Notes under the pieces: generated by a model
Seen by the model: the letters and a program-made list of their open reading frames with translations, nothing else
Databases searched by the model: none
What the model was told of the DNA's origin: nothing
Translations under genes and position numbers: made by a program
Shown here: piece after piece, positions 51,509 to 62,936 of the stretch
Position numbering within the stretch: the first letter of the stretch is position 1
How the letters are laid out: each line of letters opens with the position of its first letter
Assembly: GCF_019145235.1 (NCBI RefSeq)
Contig: NZ_JAHSTV010000004.1
Span: 310,001-374,000 of the forward strand
Direction of reading: 5' to 3'
Origin: Pseudomonas farris
Lineage (GTDB): Bacteria; Pseudomonadota; Gammaproteobacteria; Pseudomonadales; Pseudomonadaceae
DNA length: 64,000 bases

Positions 51509-51557
51509 GGCCGAGCGCGCGGGAACGAACCCGCCGCCAGCCCCAGGAAGCCCGAAT

Positions 51558-52646
51558 ATGAACTCGTCCGTCTCTGCTCTGCCGCTGTCCACCCTGAGCC
51601 CTGCCAATGAAGCGCTGACCTTGCGTCTGCCCACCTCATTGCAGCTCAAACAGCAATTGCCACTCAGCAACGCCCTGACCCGGCAAGTCGCCGACCACCG
51701 TCAGGCGGTTCGCGCGATCCTCAACGGTGAAGACTCCCGTCTGCTGGTCATCGTCGGTCCCTGCTCGATTCACGATCCCCGTTCTGCTCTCGAATACGCC
51801 GCCAACCTGGCCCGTCTGTCCACGCAAGTCAGCGATGAGATGCTGCTGGTGATGCGCGCCTATGTCGAAAAACCCCGCACCACGATCGGCTGGAAAGGCC
51901 TGGCCTACGACCCGCATCTGGATGGCAGCGATGACATGGCGAGCGGTTTAACGCTGTCCCGCGAATTGATGCGCGAAATGCTCCAACTGGGCTTGCCCGT
52001 TGCCACCGAATTGCTGCAACCGATGGCCGCCGGCTACTTCGACGACCTGCTGAGCTGGGTCGCGATTGGCGCCCGTACCACCGAATCACAGATCCACCGG
52101 GAAATGGCCAGCGGCCTGAGCATGCCGGTAGGGTTCAAGAACGGCACCGATGGCGGTGTGGCTGTCGCCAGCGATGCCATGCGCTCGGCCGCCCATCCGC
52201 ATCGCCATTTCGGCGTCGATAGCCAAGGGCATCCGGCGATTATTCAGACACCGGGCAACCCCGACACCCATCTGGTACTGCGTGGTGGCCATCGCGGGCC
52301 GAACTATGACCGCGACAGCATCGCCCAGGTGCACAGCGATTTGACCAGACTCAAGATCCCGGCGCGGATCATGGTCGACTGCAGCCACGCTAACAGCGGT
52401 AAAGATCCATTGCGTCAGCCAGTCGTGTTCAACGACGTGCTTGAACAACGCCTGCAAGGTGATCGTTCGCTGGTCGGCATGATGATTGAGAGCCATCTGT
52501 TCGAAGGCTGCCAGCCATTGAGCCCGTCGCTGCGTTACGGTGTGTCGGTAACGGACGGCTGCCTTGGCTGGACCGGGACGGAACAATTGTTGCTGCAGGC
52601 AGCCGAGCGACTTCGTACGCAGCGCCATATTCAACAGCCAAAGTGA
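51558..52646 (+). CDS. 3-deoxy-7-phosphoheptulonate (DAHP) synthase, type I
   Basis: A 362-residue enzyme condensing phosphoenolpyruvate and erythrose 4-phosphate, the first step of the shikimate pathway. ATG 51558 follows AGGAAG; the frame is open further up but that part overlaps the leader. Motifs: LVIVGPCSIHD, MRAYVEKPRTTIGWKG, LPVATELLQP, MPVGFKNGTDGG and IMVDCSHANSGKDP. It is of the AroF/AroG/AroH class; which amino acid inhibits it cannot be read. The leader upstream suggests transcriptional control by aromatic amino acids. Confidence 0.96.
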   Translation: MNSSVSALPLSTLSPANEALTLRLPTSLQLKQQLPLSNALTRQVADHRQAVRAILNGEDSRLLVIVGPCSIHDPRSALEYAANLARLSTQVSDEMLLVMRAYVEKPRTTIGWKGLAYDPHLDGSDDMASGLTLSRELMREMLQLGLPVATELLQPMAAGYFDDLLSWVAIGARTTESQIHREMASGLSMPVGFKNGTDGGVAVASDAMRSAAHPHRHFGVDSQGHPAIIQTPGNPDTHLVLRGGHRGPNYDRDSIAQVHSDLTRLKIPARIMVDCSHANSGKDPLRQPVVFNDVLEQRLQGDRSLVGMMIESHLFEGCQPLSPSLRYGVSVTDGCLGWTGTEQLLLQAAERLRTQRHIQQPK

Positions 52647-52706
52647 CCAATCCCCGCCTTCCGGTTTTCAATCGAATACCGGAAGGCGGTTGACGTTAAA
52701 ACAGGT

Positions 52707-53759
52707 TTACGAGTGCACATGCACCAACGTGGCTTCGGACTGCTGGCTCACATCGTCGAGACGCTCGACCGAATAGGCTACTCGGACCGTCAAGTCCTGA
52801 TGCTCGCGCCAAAACCTGTAGGGAACGATAAATACCAGCGGTTGACCGGCCATTTCCCTGGAGATTTCACGATCATCGCGATGATTGAAATGCTCCCCGT
52901 CACATTTCAGATAGACCAGTTCCCCCTCTTCAGCCTGAGCATTGTCGATCACGACGGTGACACCATCGATCGCATCTTGCACATCCAGCCAACCCTCATC
53001 GGTTTCCAGCACGGTAGGTGGTAAAAGCGGCTCTCTTTCCAGCGGCCCGATCAACAGTGGTGCCAGCTCCGAGAAACGTGACGCCTGCCCCTTCTGCTCG
53101 ACGCGGTAGCCGATCGTAACGGCTGCCCCAAGATTGGGTGCAATACAGTCAGGACTTACCCAGAACGACAGCTCACCACCCACTGCAAAGGATTCGACTT
53201 TCAACGTGTCATTGAAACTCGCTTGTGGCGTAACACCTGCCCAGGACAGCAAGACCCGATCTCCCGCCGCCATCCGGGCATACGGCCTGATCGTTACGCG
53301 TGCACCCTCCACGACTCGGTCCGGATCGAGCGTGCCGCCCACCGCATCGTTCACAATCACTGGCAGCAAATCTGGCCGGACATCACCGACGCTCAGGTAT
53401 AAACGCCCGGACTCCACAGGTTCACAAAGGCGCGCAGTGTAGAGGGCGTAATAAACCTCGAGTGACCCGCCGTCCAATGCGGCGATGTGCACGGCCGATA
53501 CGCAAAAGACAATCGCCCTGCCCACCTGAGCTTCGCTGACAAAACGCGATACCTCATGCCGATACGCAACACCCTCTGCATCAATACCTGACCAGAACAT
53601 GACCAGTTTGTCTCCGCAGGTCATGTCCGGGTAAGGCGCGACGGTGATAATCGCCTTATTGTCGGACGGATCGAGTGTGGCGTTATCCGCCTGATCCAGC
53701 TGTGGTGCCACCAGGCATTGCTCTACAACATTCAAGTTATCTGCTTCATAAGAAGTCAT
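52707..53759 (-). CDS. Hypothetical protein with three Ig-like repeats
   Basis: A 350-residue protein built of three beta-rich repeats of about 110 residues. Each begins with a variant of 'LDPxD...AxITVxPYPDMxxGDKVxxxWxG': LDPSDNKAIITVAPYPDMTC, LDPDRVVEGARVTIRPYARM and LDVQDAIDGVTVVIDNAQAE; each ends in an 'YRVE'-like strand. No signal peptide or enzyme motif. Similar repeats occur in long surface or secreted proteins of Pseudomonas, to my knowledge without known role. A short ORF ends directly before its ATG (TAAATG). Confidence 0.75.
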   Translation of the reverse strand: MTSYEADNLNVVEQCLVAPQLDQADNATLDPSDNKAIITVAPYPDMTCGDKLVMFWSGIDAEGVAYRHEVSRFVSEAQVGRAIVFCVSAVHIAALDGGSLEVYYALYTARLCEPVESGRLYLSVGDVRPDLLPVIVNDAVGGTLDPDRVVEGARVTIRPYARMAAGDRVLLSWAGVTPQASFNDTLKVESFAVGGELSFWVSPDCIAPNLGAAVTIGYRVEQKGQASRFSELAPLLIGPLEREPLLPPTVLETDEGWLDVQDAIDGVTVVIDNAQAEEGELVYLKCDGEHFNHRDDREISREMAGQPLVFIVPYRFWREHQDLTVRVAYSVERLDDVSQQSEATLVHVHS

Positions 53760-53981
53760 TTATACGCTCCAGTCCTTGGAATGAATGTCGCCTTGAGGTC
53801 GACATCGAACGAAGCCTATTGAAACCCGCGGTGCTGATTCGCGCTGCCGGACAATCGCGTCGGCTTGCACGGTAAAAGGACGTTTCAGCGGTAGGTCATT
53901 GCGAGGAAGCTCGCAGTCATCGTTAAAAAGATGTCCGGATATTCCGACCAAGACCTCATGTTCATCCGAGCTTTCGTACAA
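53760..53981 (-). CDS. Possible small protein coupled to the Ig-like gene
   Basis: A 73-codon frame from a TTG (53981) starting MYESSDEHEVLVGISGHLFN and ending KDWSV. Its TAA is followed at once by the ATG of the 350-residue gene, which suggests translational coupling. The start codon is weak and no family is recognised, so it may be chance. Confidence 0.35.
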   Translation of the reverse strand: MYESSDEHEVLVGISGHLFNDDCELPRNDLPLKRPFTVQADAIVRQRESAPRVSIGFVRCRPQGDIHSKDWSV

Positions 53982-54097
53982 TTTCTATTCCGTTTTCATC
54001 AGGTTACAGCGGCTTTTTCATACATCGCCGAACGGGTGGTGTGCTTTAGAGTGCGCCCTTGAGCACACACCCGACCTACTGCGAAAAAGGAATGTAC

Positions 54098-54979
54098 ATG
54101 CTACGGAATGCGACCACTCACTATCCAATCCTGCTGGTGCACGGGCTCTTCGGCTTCGATCGCATCGGCAACCTGGAGCTTTTCCATGACGTCAAACTGG
54201 CCCTGAGAAACGCAGGCGCAAGAGTTTTCATCCCACACCTGTCAGCCACCCACAGTAATGAAACCCGCGGCGAACAACTGTTGGCGCAGATTGACCGGGT
54301 ATTGCAAGGAACCGGTGCAAGCAAAGTCAACCTGATCGGTCACAGTCAGGGGGCACTGGCGGCACGGTATGCGGGGGCGCTGGCGCCGGAGGCGGTCGCT
54401 TCGGTGACATCGGTCAGCGGGCCGAACCATGGCTCGGAACTGGCCGATTTCCTGCGCAAGGCGCTGACACCCGGGCGCCTGCCGGAACAAGTCGCCGGAG
54501 CGGTGGCCACCCTGTTCGCCGACTTCCTGTCGTTGCTCAGTGGCAGCCGACACCTGCCTCAGAACGCCATCGCCGCCCTCAATGCACTGACCACCGAAGG
54601 CGTCGGCGCCTTCAACGACAAGTACCCTCAAGGGTTACCGAAAACCTGGGGCGGCAAGGGTCGCGAATTGGTGAACGGCGTGCGCTACTATTCCTGGAGC
54701 GGCATCCTGCAGGGCAACATTCTCGATGAGGGGCTCCATGCACTCAATCCGCTGCACGGATTCCTGCGGGCCTTCTCCCACTATTTCACCACCGAAGCCG
54801 AACAGAATGACGGCATGGTCGGCCGATTCAGCGCCCATTTGGGGAAAGTGATCCGTTCAGACTATCCGCTGGATCATCTAGATAGCCTCGGCCAGACAAC
54901 CGGTAAGGTCCGCAAGGGCATCGACCCGATCGCCCTGTACGTACAGCATGCCGAACGCTTGAGAAATGCCGGCCTTTAA
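54098..54979 (+). CDS. Triacylglycerol lipase, family I type without signal peptide
   Basis: A 293-residue alpha/beta hydrolase, ATG 54098 six bases after AAAAAGGA. Oxyanion region YPILLVHGLFGFDRIG, nucleophile elbow NLIGHSQGAL (S83), and the C-terminal EQNDGMVGRFSAHLG and DYPLDHLDSLGQ carry the Asp and His expected for bacterial family I lipases. No signal sequence is present, as in the intracellular or non-classically exported lipases described in P. fluorescens. No foldase gene is adjacent. Confidence 0.92.
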   Translation: MLRNATTHYPILLVHGLFGFDRIGNLELFHDVKLALRNAGARVFIPHLSATHSNETRGEQLLAQIDRVLQGTGASKVNLIGHSQGALAARYAGALAPEAVASVTSVSGPNHGSELADFLRKALTPGRLPEQVAGAVATLFADFLSLLSGSRHLPQNAIAALNALTTEGVGAFNDKYPQGLPKTWGGKGRELVNGVRYYSWSGILQGNILDEGLHALNPLHGFLRAFSHYFTTEAEQNDGMVGRFSAHLGKVIRSDYPLDHLDSLGQTTGKVRKGIDPIALYVQHAERLRNAGL

Positions 54980-55113
54980 GCAATGTCTTGATGCCACGCG
55001 ATAGACGGAACTGATATCCACGGAATTGATATTCACGGAACTTTGAGAGAGAAATAGCCCACTGAATCCGGTAGGCTCCGCACTTTATTGAACATTGAAT
55101 GGAGTATTTTCCC

Positions 55114-55395
55114 ATGGCCAAAGCTACTGCCCGTCACATCCTGGTTTCCAGCGAAGAAAAGTGCAACGAACTCAAAGCCCAGATCGAGGCCGGTGCCGAC
55201 TTCGCCGAAGTCGCTAAAGCCAACTCCAGCTGCCCGTCCAGCCGCCAGGGCGGTGACTTGGGTTCGTTCGGTCCAGGCCAGATGGTCAAGGAATTCGATA
55301 CCGTGGTCTTCAGCGCACCGATCAACGTGGTGCAAGGCCCGGTCAAGACCCAGTTCGGTTACCACCTGCTGGAAGTGACCAGCCGTCAGGACTGA
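55114..55395 (+). CDS. ppiC: Peptidyl-prolyl cis-trans isomerase C (parvulin)
   Basis: A 93-residue single-domain parvulin: MAKATARHILVSSEEKCNEL, FAEVAKANSSCPSSRQGGDL, GSFGPGQMVKEFDTVVF and TQFGYHLLEVTSRQD. Length and sequence match E. coli PpiC (93 residues). Cytoplasmic, catalyses proline isomerisation. GGAG precedes the ATG by nine bases. Single gene with its own terminator at 55418. Confidence 0.96.
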   Translation: MAKATARHILVSSEEKCNELKAQIEAGADFAEVAKANSSCPSSRQGGDLGSFGPGQMVKEFDTVVFSAPINVVQGPVKTQFGYHLLEVTSRQD

Positions 55396-55417
55396 TCAAC
55401 CCTTGAGTTTGCTGCAT

Positions 55418-55450
55418 AACGGCCCGCCTTTTGGTGGGCCGTTGTGTTTT
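55418..55450 (+). terminator. Terminator after ppiC
   Basis: AACGGCCCGCC and GGTGGGCCGTT pair over 11 bases (one G-T) with a 4-base loop, followed by GTGTTTTCG. Located 23 bases after the ppiC stop. Confidence 0.85.
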
Positions 55451-55530
55451 CGTTACGTGATACGGCTGGCGAGGGACGCGCCGCTAGCGTACAAATTGTG
55501 GTTATCGACCACCCGGCTCTAAGGCTGACA

Positions 55531-57399
55531 ATGCGACTGGTTTTCCCCACTTTGTTGTTCACTGCCGTGGCCCTGTTATTGGGCGCCGCCGGTGTGAACG
55601 CTGCACCGCAACATGCGTTGACCGTGTACGGTGAACCGGCGAAGTATCCCGCTGGCTTCAGCCACTTCGCCTACACCAACCCGCAAGCGCCCAAGGGCGG
55701 CACGATGCGTCGCTCGGCGATGGAAATTGGCCATTTCGACCATATCCTGCCGTACATCGACAAGGGCACGGGTGTCACGCAGATCGACGGTTTGATCTAC
55801 TCGCCCCTGGCCCAGCGCTCGCTGGACGAGCCCTATACCGTTTACGGCTTGGTCGCCCAACAGATGGAGCGTTCCGATGACGGACTGTCTCTGCGCTTCT
55901 ATCTGAATCCGAAGGCCCGTTTCGCCGACGGCAAGCCGATCACCGCCGAAGACGTGCGCTACACCTTCAATCTGCTGATGACCCAAGGCAGCTTGCGCTA
56001 TCGCACGCAATTCGCCGATGTCAAAGGCGTCGAAGTGGAGTCACCACTCACCGTTCGGTTCGACTTCAAGAGCAACGAAAACCGTACCCTGCCCCTGGAC
56101 CTCGCGACCTTGCCGGTATTCCCCGAGCACTGGTGGAAAACCCGCAACTTTGCCAGCGGCGGTGGTTACGAGCCACCGCTGGGCAGCGGGCCGTACCGCG
56201 TGAGTAAAATCGACTCCGGGCGCAGCATCACCTTCGAACGTAACGCCGACTGGTGGGGCAAGGATTTACCGGTCAGCCGCGGCCTCTACAATTTCGATCA
56301 TTTCAGCATCGAGTACTTCGGCGATACCGACGTTGCCCGTCAGGTGTTGCGTGGCGGCGCCTATGACTACAACCGCGAATTCTCCGCCACCGCCTATTCC
56401 ATCGGCTACGACAGCCCTGCCCTGAACGACGGTCGCCTGCAAAAAGCCCACTTGGCCAAAGAGGCACCGCAAACGGCCCAGGGGTTTGTGTTCAACCTGC
56501 AAAACCCGATGTTCCAGGACCGCCGAGTGCGCAAGGCCCTGGCCATGCTCTGGGATTTCGAGTGGAGCAACCGGCAAATGATGCGCGACCTCTACATCCG
56601 CCAGCAGAGCTACTTTTCCAATACTGACCTTGCAGCCCGGCAGCTGCCCGACGCAGGTGAACAGGCGATCCTCGAACCGCTACGCGGACAGATCCCCGAC
56701 GAAGTCTTTACCCAAGTCTTCGAAGCGCCGAAAACCGATGGCAGCGGCGTGATCCGCGATAAACAGTTGCAAGCCCTGGACCTGCTCGAACAGGCCGGCT
56801 GGAAACCCGATGGCGATCAACTGGTCAATGCCCAAGGCCAACCGCTGAGCTTCACCTTCCTGATCAGCCAGAACGGCATGGACCGATTGCTGCTGCCTTA
56901 CAAGCGCACCCTGAAACAAATCGGCATCGACATGAATATTCGCCACATCGACGCTTCCCAGTACGTAAACCGCTTGATGTCCCGGGATTACGACATGATC
57001 GTCACCGGCTACCCGGTCACCACTTCGCCGGGCAACGAGTTGTACAACTATTTTGGCTCGGCGGCGGCCAACGATCCTGGTTCCAACAACTACATGGTGC
57101 TGAAGAACCCGGCGGTCGACACGCTGGTCAACGGCCTGGTCCGCGCCACCACCCAAGCTGACATGCTGCGCTACGCCCACGCCCTGGACCGCGTCCTGCA
57201 ATGGAACTTCTACTGGATTCCCAATTATTACCCGCCGGGCAGCTCGACTGTATGGTGGAACCGCTTTGGCATTCCCTCTGTGCAAGCGAGCAATGACGAA
57301 GCCATCGAGAGTTGGTGGCAAGTGAGCTCCACCCCGCTGACCAACCAACAGATGACTGCCGAGCTCATCAAACGCGGCAAACCCGGAGGGCCGCACTAA
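55531..57399 (+). CDS. yejA: Periplasmic peptide-binding protein, YejA type
   Basis: A 622-residue SBP_bac_5 protein from ATG 55531. Signal peptide at about 1-24 ([16 protein letters not shown]). Mature motifs: [54 protein letters not shown] and a C-terminal half with [20 protein letters not shown] and [20 protein letters not shown]. This matches the binding protein of the Yej importer, which takes up peptides and microcin C-type compounds. First gene of a four-gene operon; its stop overlaps the next start (TAATG). Confidence 0.93.
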   Translation: MRLVFPTLLFTAVALLLGAAGVNAAPQHALTVYGEPAKYPAGFSHFAYTNPQAPKGGTMRRSAMEIGHFDHILPYIDKGTGVTQIDGLIYSPLAQRSLDEPYTVYGLVAQQMERSDDGLSLRFYLNPKARFADGKPITAEDVRYTFNLLMTQGSLRYRTQFADVKGVEVESPLTVRFDFKSNENRTLPLDLATLPVFPEHWWKTRNFASGGGYEPPLGSGPYRVSKIDSGRSITFERNADWWGKDLPVSRGLYNFDHFSIEYFGDTDVARQVLRGGAYDYNREFSATAYSIGYDSPALNDGRLQKAHLAKEAPQTAQGFVFNLQNPMFQDRRVRKALAMLWDFEWSNRQMMRDLYIRQQSYFSNTDLAARQLPDAGEQAILEPLRGQIPDEVFTQVFEAPKTDGSGVIRDKQLQALDLLEQAGWKPDGDQLVNAQGQPLSFTFLISQNGMDRLLLPYKRTLKQIGIDMNIRHIDASQYVNRLMSRDYDMIVTGYPVTTSPGNELYNYFGSAAANDPGSNNYMVLKNPAVDTLVNGLVRATTQADMLRYAHALDRVLQWNFYWIPNYYPPGSSTVWWNRFGIPSVQASNDEAIESWWQVSSTPLTNQQMTAELIKRGKPGGPH

Positions 57400-58460
57400 T
57401 GTGGGCTTACGTATTGCGGCGCTTGCTGCTGATCATTCCGACACTGGTGATCATTCTTCTGGTCAATTTCGTTATCGTCCAGGCTGCACCCGGCGGCCCG
57501 GTGGAACAGGCCATCGCGCAGTTGCAAGGCATCGGCGGCGCGAGTGTCGGCGGCGGTTCCAGCGACGCCGTGCAGGGCAGTTCGCGTGCCAGTCGCGGGC
57601 TCGATCCGCAGTTGATCAAGGAGATCGAAAAGCAATATGGCTTCGATAAGCCGGCGCCGGAACGTCTGTGGCTGATGCTCAAGAGTTACGCCCGCCTCGA
57701 CTTCGGCAAGAGTTTTTTCCGTGGCGCCACCGTCACCGACCTGATTCTGGAAAAGATGCCGGTAACCATTTCCCTCGGGCTCTGGGCCACGTTGATCACC
57801 TACCTGGTGTCGATCCCTCTGGGCATCCGCAAGGCTGTGCATCACGGCAGCCATTTCGATATCTGGAGCAGCACCGCGATCATCATCGGTTATGCGATGC
57901 CGGCGTTCCTGTTCGCGATGTTCCTGATCGTGATCTTCGCCGGCGGTACCTCGTTGAACTGGTTCCCGGTGCGCGGCCTGGTCTCGGACAATTTCGAATC
58001 ACTGTCGACCCTGGGCAAAATCACCGACTACTTCTGGCACCTGGTGCTGCCGGTGACGGCGCTGGTGGTTGGCGGTTTCGCTACGCTGACGATCCTCACC
58101 AAGAATTCCTTCCTCAATGAAATCACCCGCCAATACGTGGTCACCGCCCGAGCCAAGGGCTTGAGCGAACGCCGGGTGCTTTACGGCCATGTGTTTCGCA
58201 ACGCGATGCTGTTGGTGGTGTCGGGAATCCCCCAGGCTTTCATCAGCGTCTTCTTCGCCGGCTCGCTGCTGATCGAAGTGATTTTTTCCCTCGATGGCCT
58301 GGGGCGCATGAGTTACGAAGCCGCAGTATCACGGGACTATCCAGTGGTGTTCGGTTCGCTGTTCATCTTCACCTTGTTCGGCCTGCTGATAAAACTCATC
58401 GGCGACCTCTGCTACACCCTGGTCGACCCACGCATCGACTTCGCCGCGAGGAATGCCTGA
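57399..58460 (+). CDS. yejB: ABC transporter permease, YejB type
   Basis: A 353-residue inner-membrane permease of the oligopeptide class starting [20 protein letters not shown], the universal N-terminal signature. The EAA loop is [21 protein letters not shown] 40-residue Ser/Gly-rich insert after the first span ([20 protein letters not shown]) is a feature of YejB proteins. Coupled to both neighbours by overlapping codons. Confidence 0.93.
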   Translation: MWAYVLRRLLLIIPTLVIILLVNFVIVQAAPGGPVEQAIAQLQGIGGASVGGGSSDAVQGSSRASRGLDPQLIKEIEKQYGFDKPAPERLWLMLKSYARLDFGKSFFRGATVTDLILEKMPVTISLGLWATLITYLVSIPLGIRKAVHHGSHFDIWSSTAIIIGYAMPAFLFAMFLIVIFAGGTSLNWFPVRGLVSDNFESLSTLGKITDYFWHLVLPVTALVVGGFATLTILTKNSFLNEITRQYVVTARAKGLSERRVLYGHVFRNAMLLVVSGIPQAFISVFFAGSLLIEVIFSLDGLGRMSYEAAVSRDYPVVFGSLFIFTLFGLLIKLIGDLCYTLVDPRIDFAARNA

Positions 58461-59482
58461 TGTTCAAGCTCTCGCCGTTGGGCCGTCGCCGTTTCGAGCG
58501 CTTCAAGAAAAACCGCCGGGGCTGGTGGTCGCTGTGGTTGTTTATCGGCCTGTTCCTGTTGACCCTGGGCGGCGAGCTGATCGCCAACGACAAACCGCTG
58601 ATGGTCAGTTATCAGGGCTCGCTGTACCTTCCGGCATTCAAACGCCACACCGAACAGGAGTTCGGCGGGCAATTGCCGTTTCAGGCCGACTACCGCAGCG
58701 AATACGTGCAAAAGCTGATTCACAAGGACGGCGGCTGGATGCTGTTTCCGCCGATCCCGTTCAGCGACGACACGCCCAATTACGACCTCAATCAACCGGC
58801 GCCGAGTCCACCATCGAAGGTCAACTGGCTGGGCACCGACGATCAGGCCCGGGACGTGTTGGCCCGGGTGATTTTCGGGGCACGGGTGTCGATTCTGTTC
58901 GCGCTGGCGCTGACCTTCATCAGTGCGTTGATCGGCATCGCCGCCGGTGCGCTGCAAGGCTATTACGGCGGCTGGGTCGACCTGCTCGGCCAGCGTTTGC
59001 TGGAGGTCTGGTCGGGGCTGCCGGTGCTGTACCTGCTGATCATTCTGTCGGGCTTCGTCGAGCCGAATTTCTGGTGGCTGCTGGGGATCATGGCGCTGTT
59101 TTCCTGGCTGGCGCTGGTAGACGTAGTGCGCGCCGAGTTCCTGCGCGGGCGCAACCTGGAATACGTCAAGGCCGCCCGTGCGCTGGGGCTGACCGATCGC
59201 AAGGTAATCGTGCGGCACATTCTGCCCAACGCCATGAACGCCACCCTGAGTTATTTGCCGTTCATTTTGACCGGGGCGATTTCCACTCTCACGGCGCTGG
59301 ATTTTCTCGGCTTCGGCATGCCCGCCGGCAGTGCATCGCTGGGTGAATTGATCGGTCAAGGCAAGCAGAACCTGCAGGCACCGTGGCTGGGTCTCACAGC
59401 GTTTTTCACCCTGGCGCTGATTCTTTCTTTACTGGTGTTCATTGGCGAGGCATTACGTGATGCCTTTGACCCTAGATCTTGA
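58460..59482 (+). CDS. yejE: ABC transporter permease, YejE type
   Basis: A 340-residue permease of the DppC/OppC class. After the first span comes a periplasmic segment of about 100 residues (YQGSLYLPAFKRHTEQEFGG, HKDGGWMLFPPIPFSDDTPN), as in YejE, then LGTDDQARDVLARVIFGARV and the EAA loop ARALGLTDRKVIVRHILPNA. The ATG overlaps the yejB stop. Forms the channel with YejB. Confidence 0.93.
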   Translation: MFKLSPLGRRRFERFKKNRRGWWSLWLFIGLFLLTLGGELIANDKPLMVSYQGSLYLPAFKRHTEQEFGGQLPFQADYRSEYVQKLIHKDGGWMLFPPIPFSDDTPNYDLNQPAPSPPSKVNWLGTDDQARDVLARVIFGARVSILFALALTFISALIGIAAGALQGYYGGWVDLLGQRLLEVWSGLPVLYLLIILSGFVEPNFWWLLGIMALFSWLALVDVVRAEFLRGRNLEYVKAARALGLTDRKVIVRHILPNAMNATLSYLPFILTGAISTLTALDFLGFGMPAGSASLGELIGQGKQNLQAPWLGLTAFFTLALILSLLVFIGEALRDAFDPRS

Positions 59483-59508
59483 TCACGATCATGAAGCGGA
59501 CCGTTGAT

Positions 59509-61089
<1,581 letters not shown>

Positions 61090-61120
61090 TCGGCGTCATG
61101 TCGTTGGACCGTGTCGCGGC

Positions 61121-61198
61121 CTTCGCGAGCAAGCCCGCTCCCACATTGGATCGCATTAACACCTCAATTCAAATGTGGGAGCGGGCTTGCTCGCGAAG
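61121..61198. repeat. Inverted REP-like pair (REPIN-type), core GCGAGCAAGCCCGCTCCCAC
   Basis: Two perfect 27-base arms, beginning CTTCGCGAGCAAGCCCGCTC and its complement, are separated by 24 bases. The sequence is the dispersed extragenic palindrome common in fluorescens-group Pseudomonas. It lies between yejF and the sigma-54 activator gene. Confidence 0.9.
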
Positions 61199-61237
61199 AC
61201 GCCCATAACAACACCACACATTCTGGATATGACACCG

Positions 61238-62653
<1,416 letters not shown>

Positions 62654-62687
62654 AGAGACGTTGATCTCTATTGGTAGATAGGGCCTC

Positions 62688-62767
62688 TTCGCGGGCAAGC
62701 CTCGCTCCTACAGGTGATGCAATTGTACGAATAATCCCAATCCGTAGGAGCGAGGCTTGCCCGCGAA
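62688..62767. repeat. Inverted REP-like pair, core GCGGGCAAGCCTCGCTCCTAC
   Basis: Perfect 24-base arms (TTCGCGGGCAAGCCTCGCTC plus CTAC and complement) separated by 32 bases, just after the activator gene. Related to, but a different sequence class from, the pair at 61121. Confidence 0.9.
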
Positions 62768-62866
62768 AGCGTCAGCCCAGCCATCAAAAATCTCAATACA
62801 GAGACAAAAACTCGAACAACCCTCTCAAAACCAAATAATCCCTTTAAATTTCAATAGCTTAACTTC

Positions 62867-62882
62867 TGGCACGAAACTCGCT
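62867..62882 (+). promoter_or_regulatory. Sigma-54 (RpoN) -24/-12 promoter
   Basis: TGGCACGAAACTCGCT has the invariant GG and GC ten bases apart and a perfect TGGCACG half; the -12 half is TCGCT instead of TTGCT. It lies 55 bases before the GntP permease start and after a sigma-54 activator gene, which supports the call. Confidence 0.82.
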
Positions 62883-62936
62883 ATAGCCCTTCATACAAAG
62901 CTTCACCTACAAAAATAACAATCCAGGAGACACACC

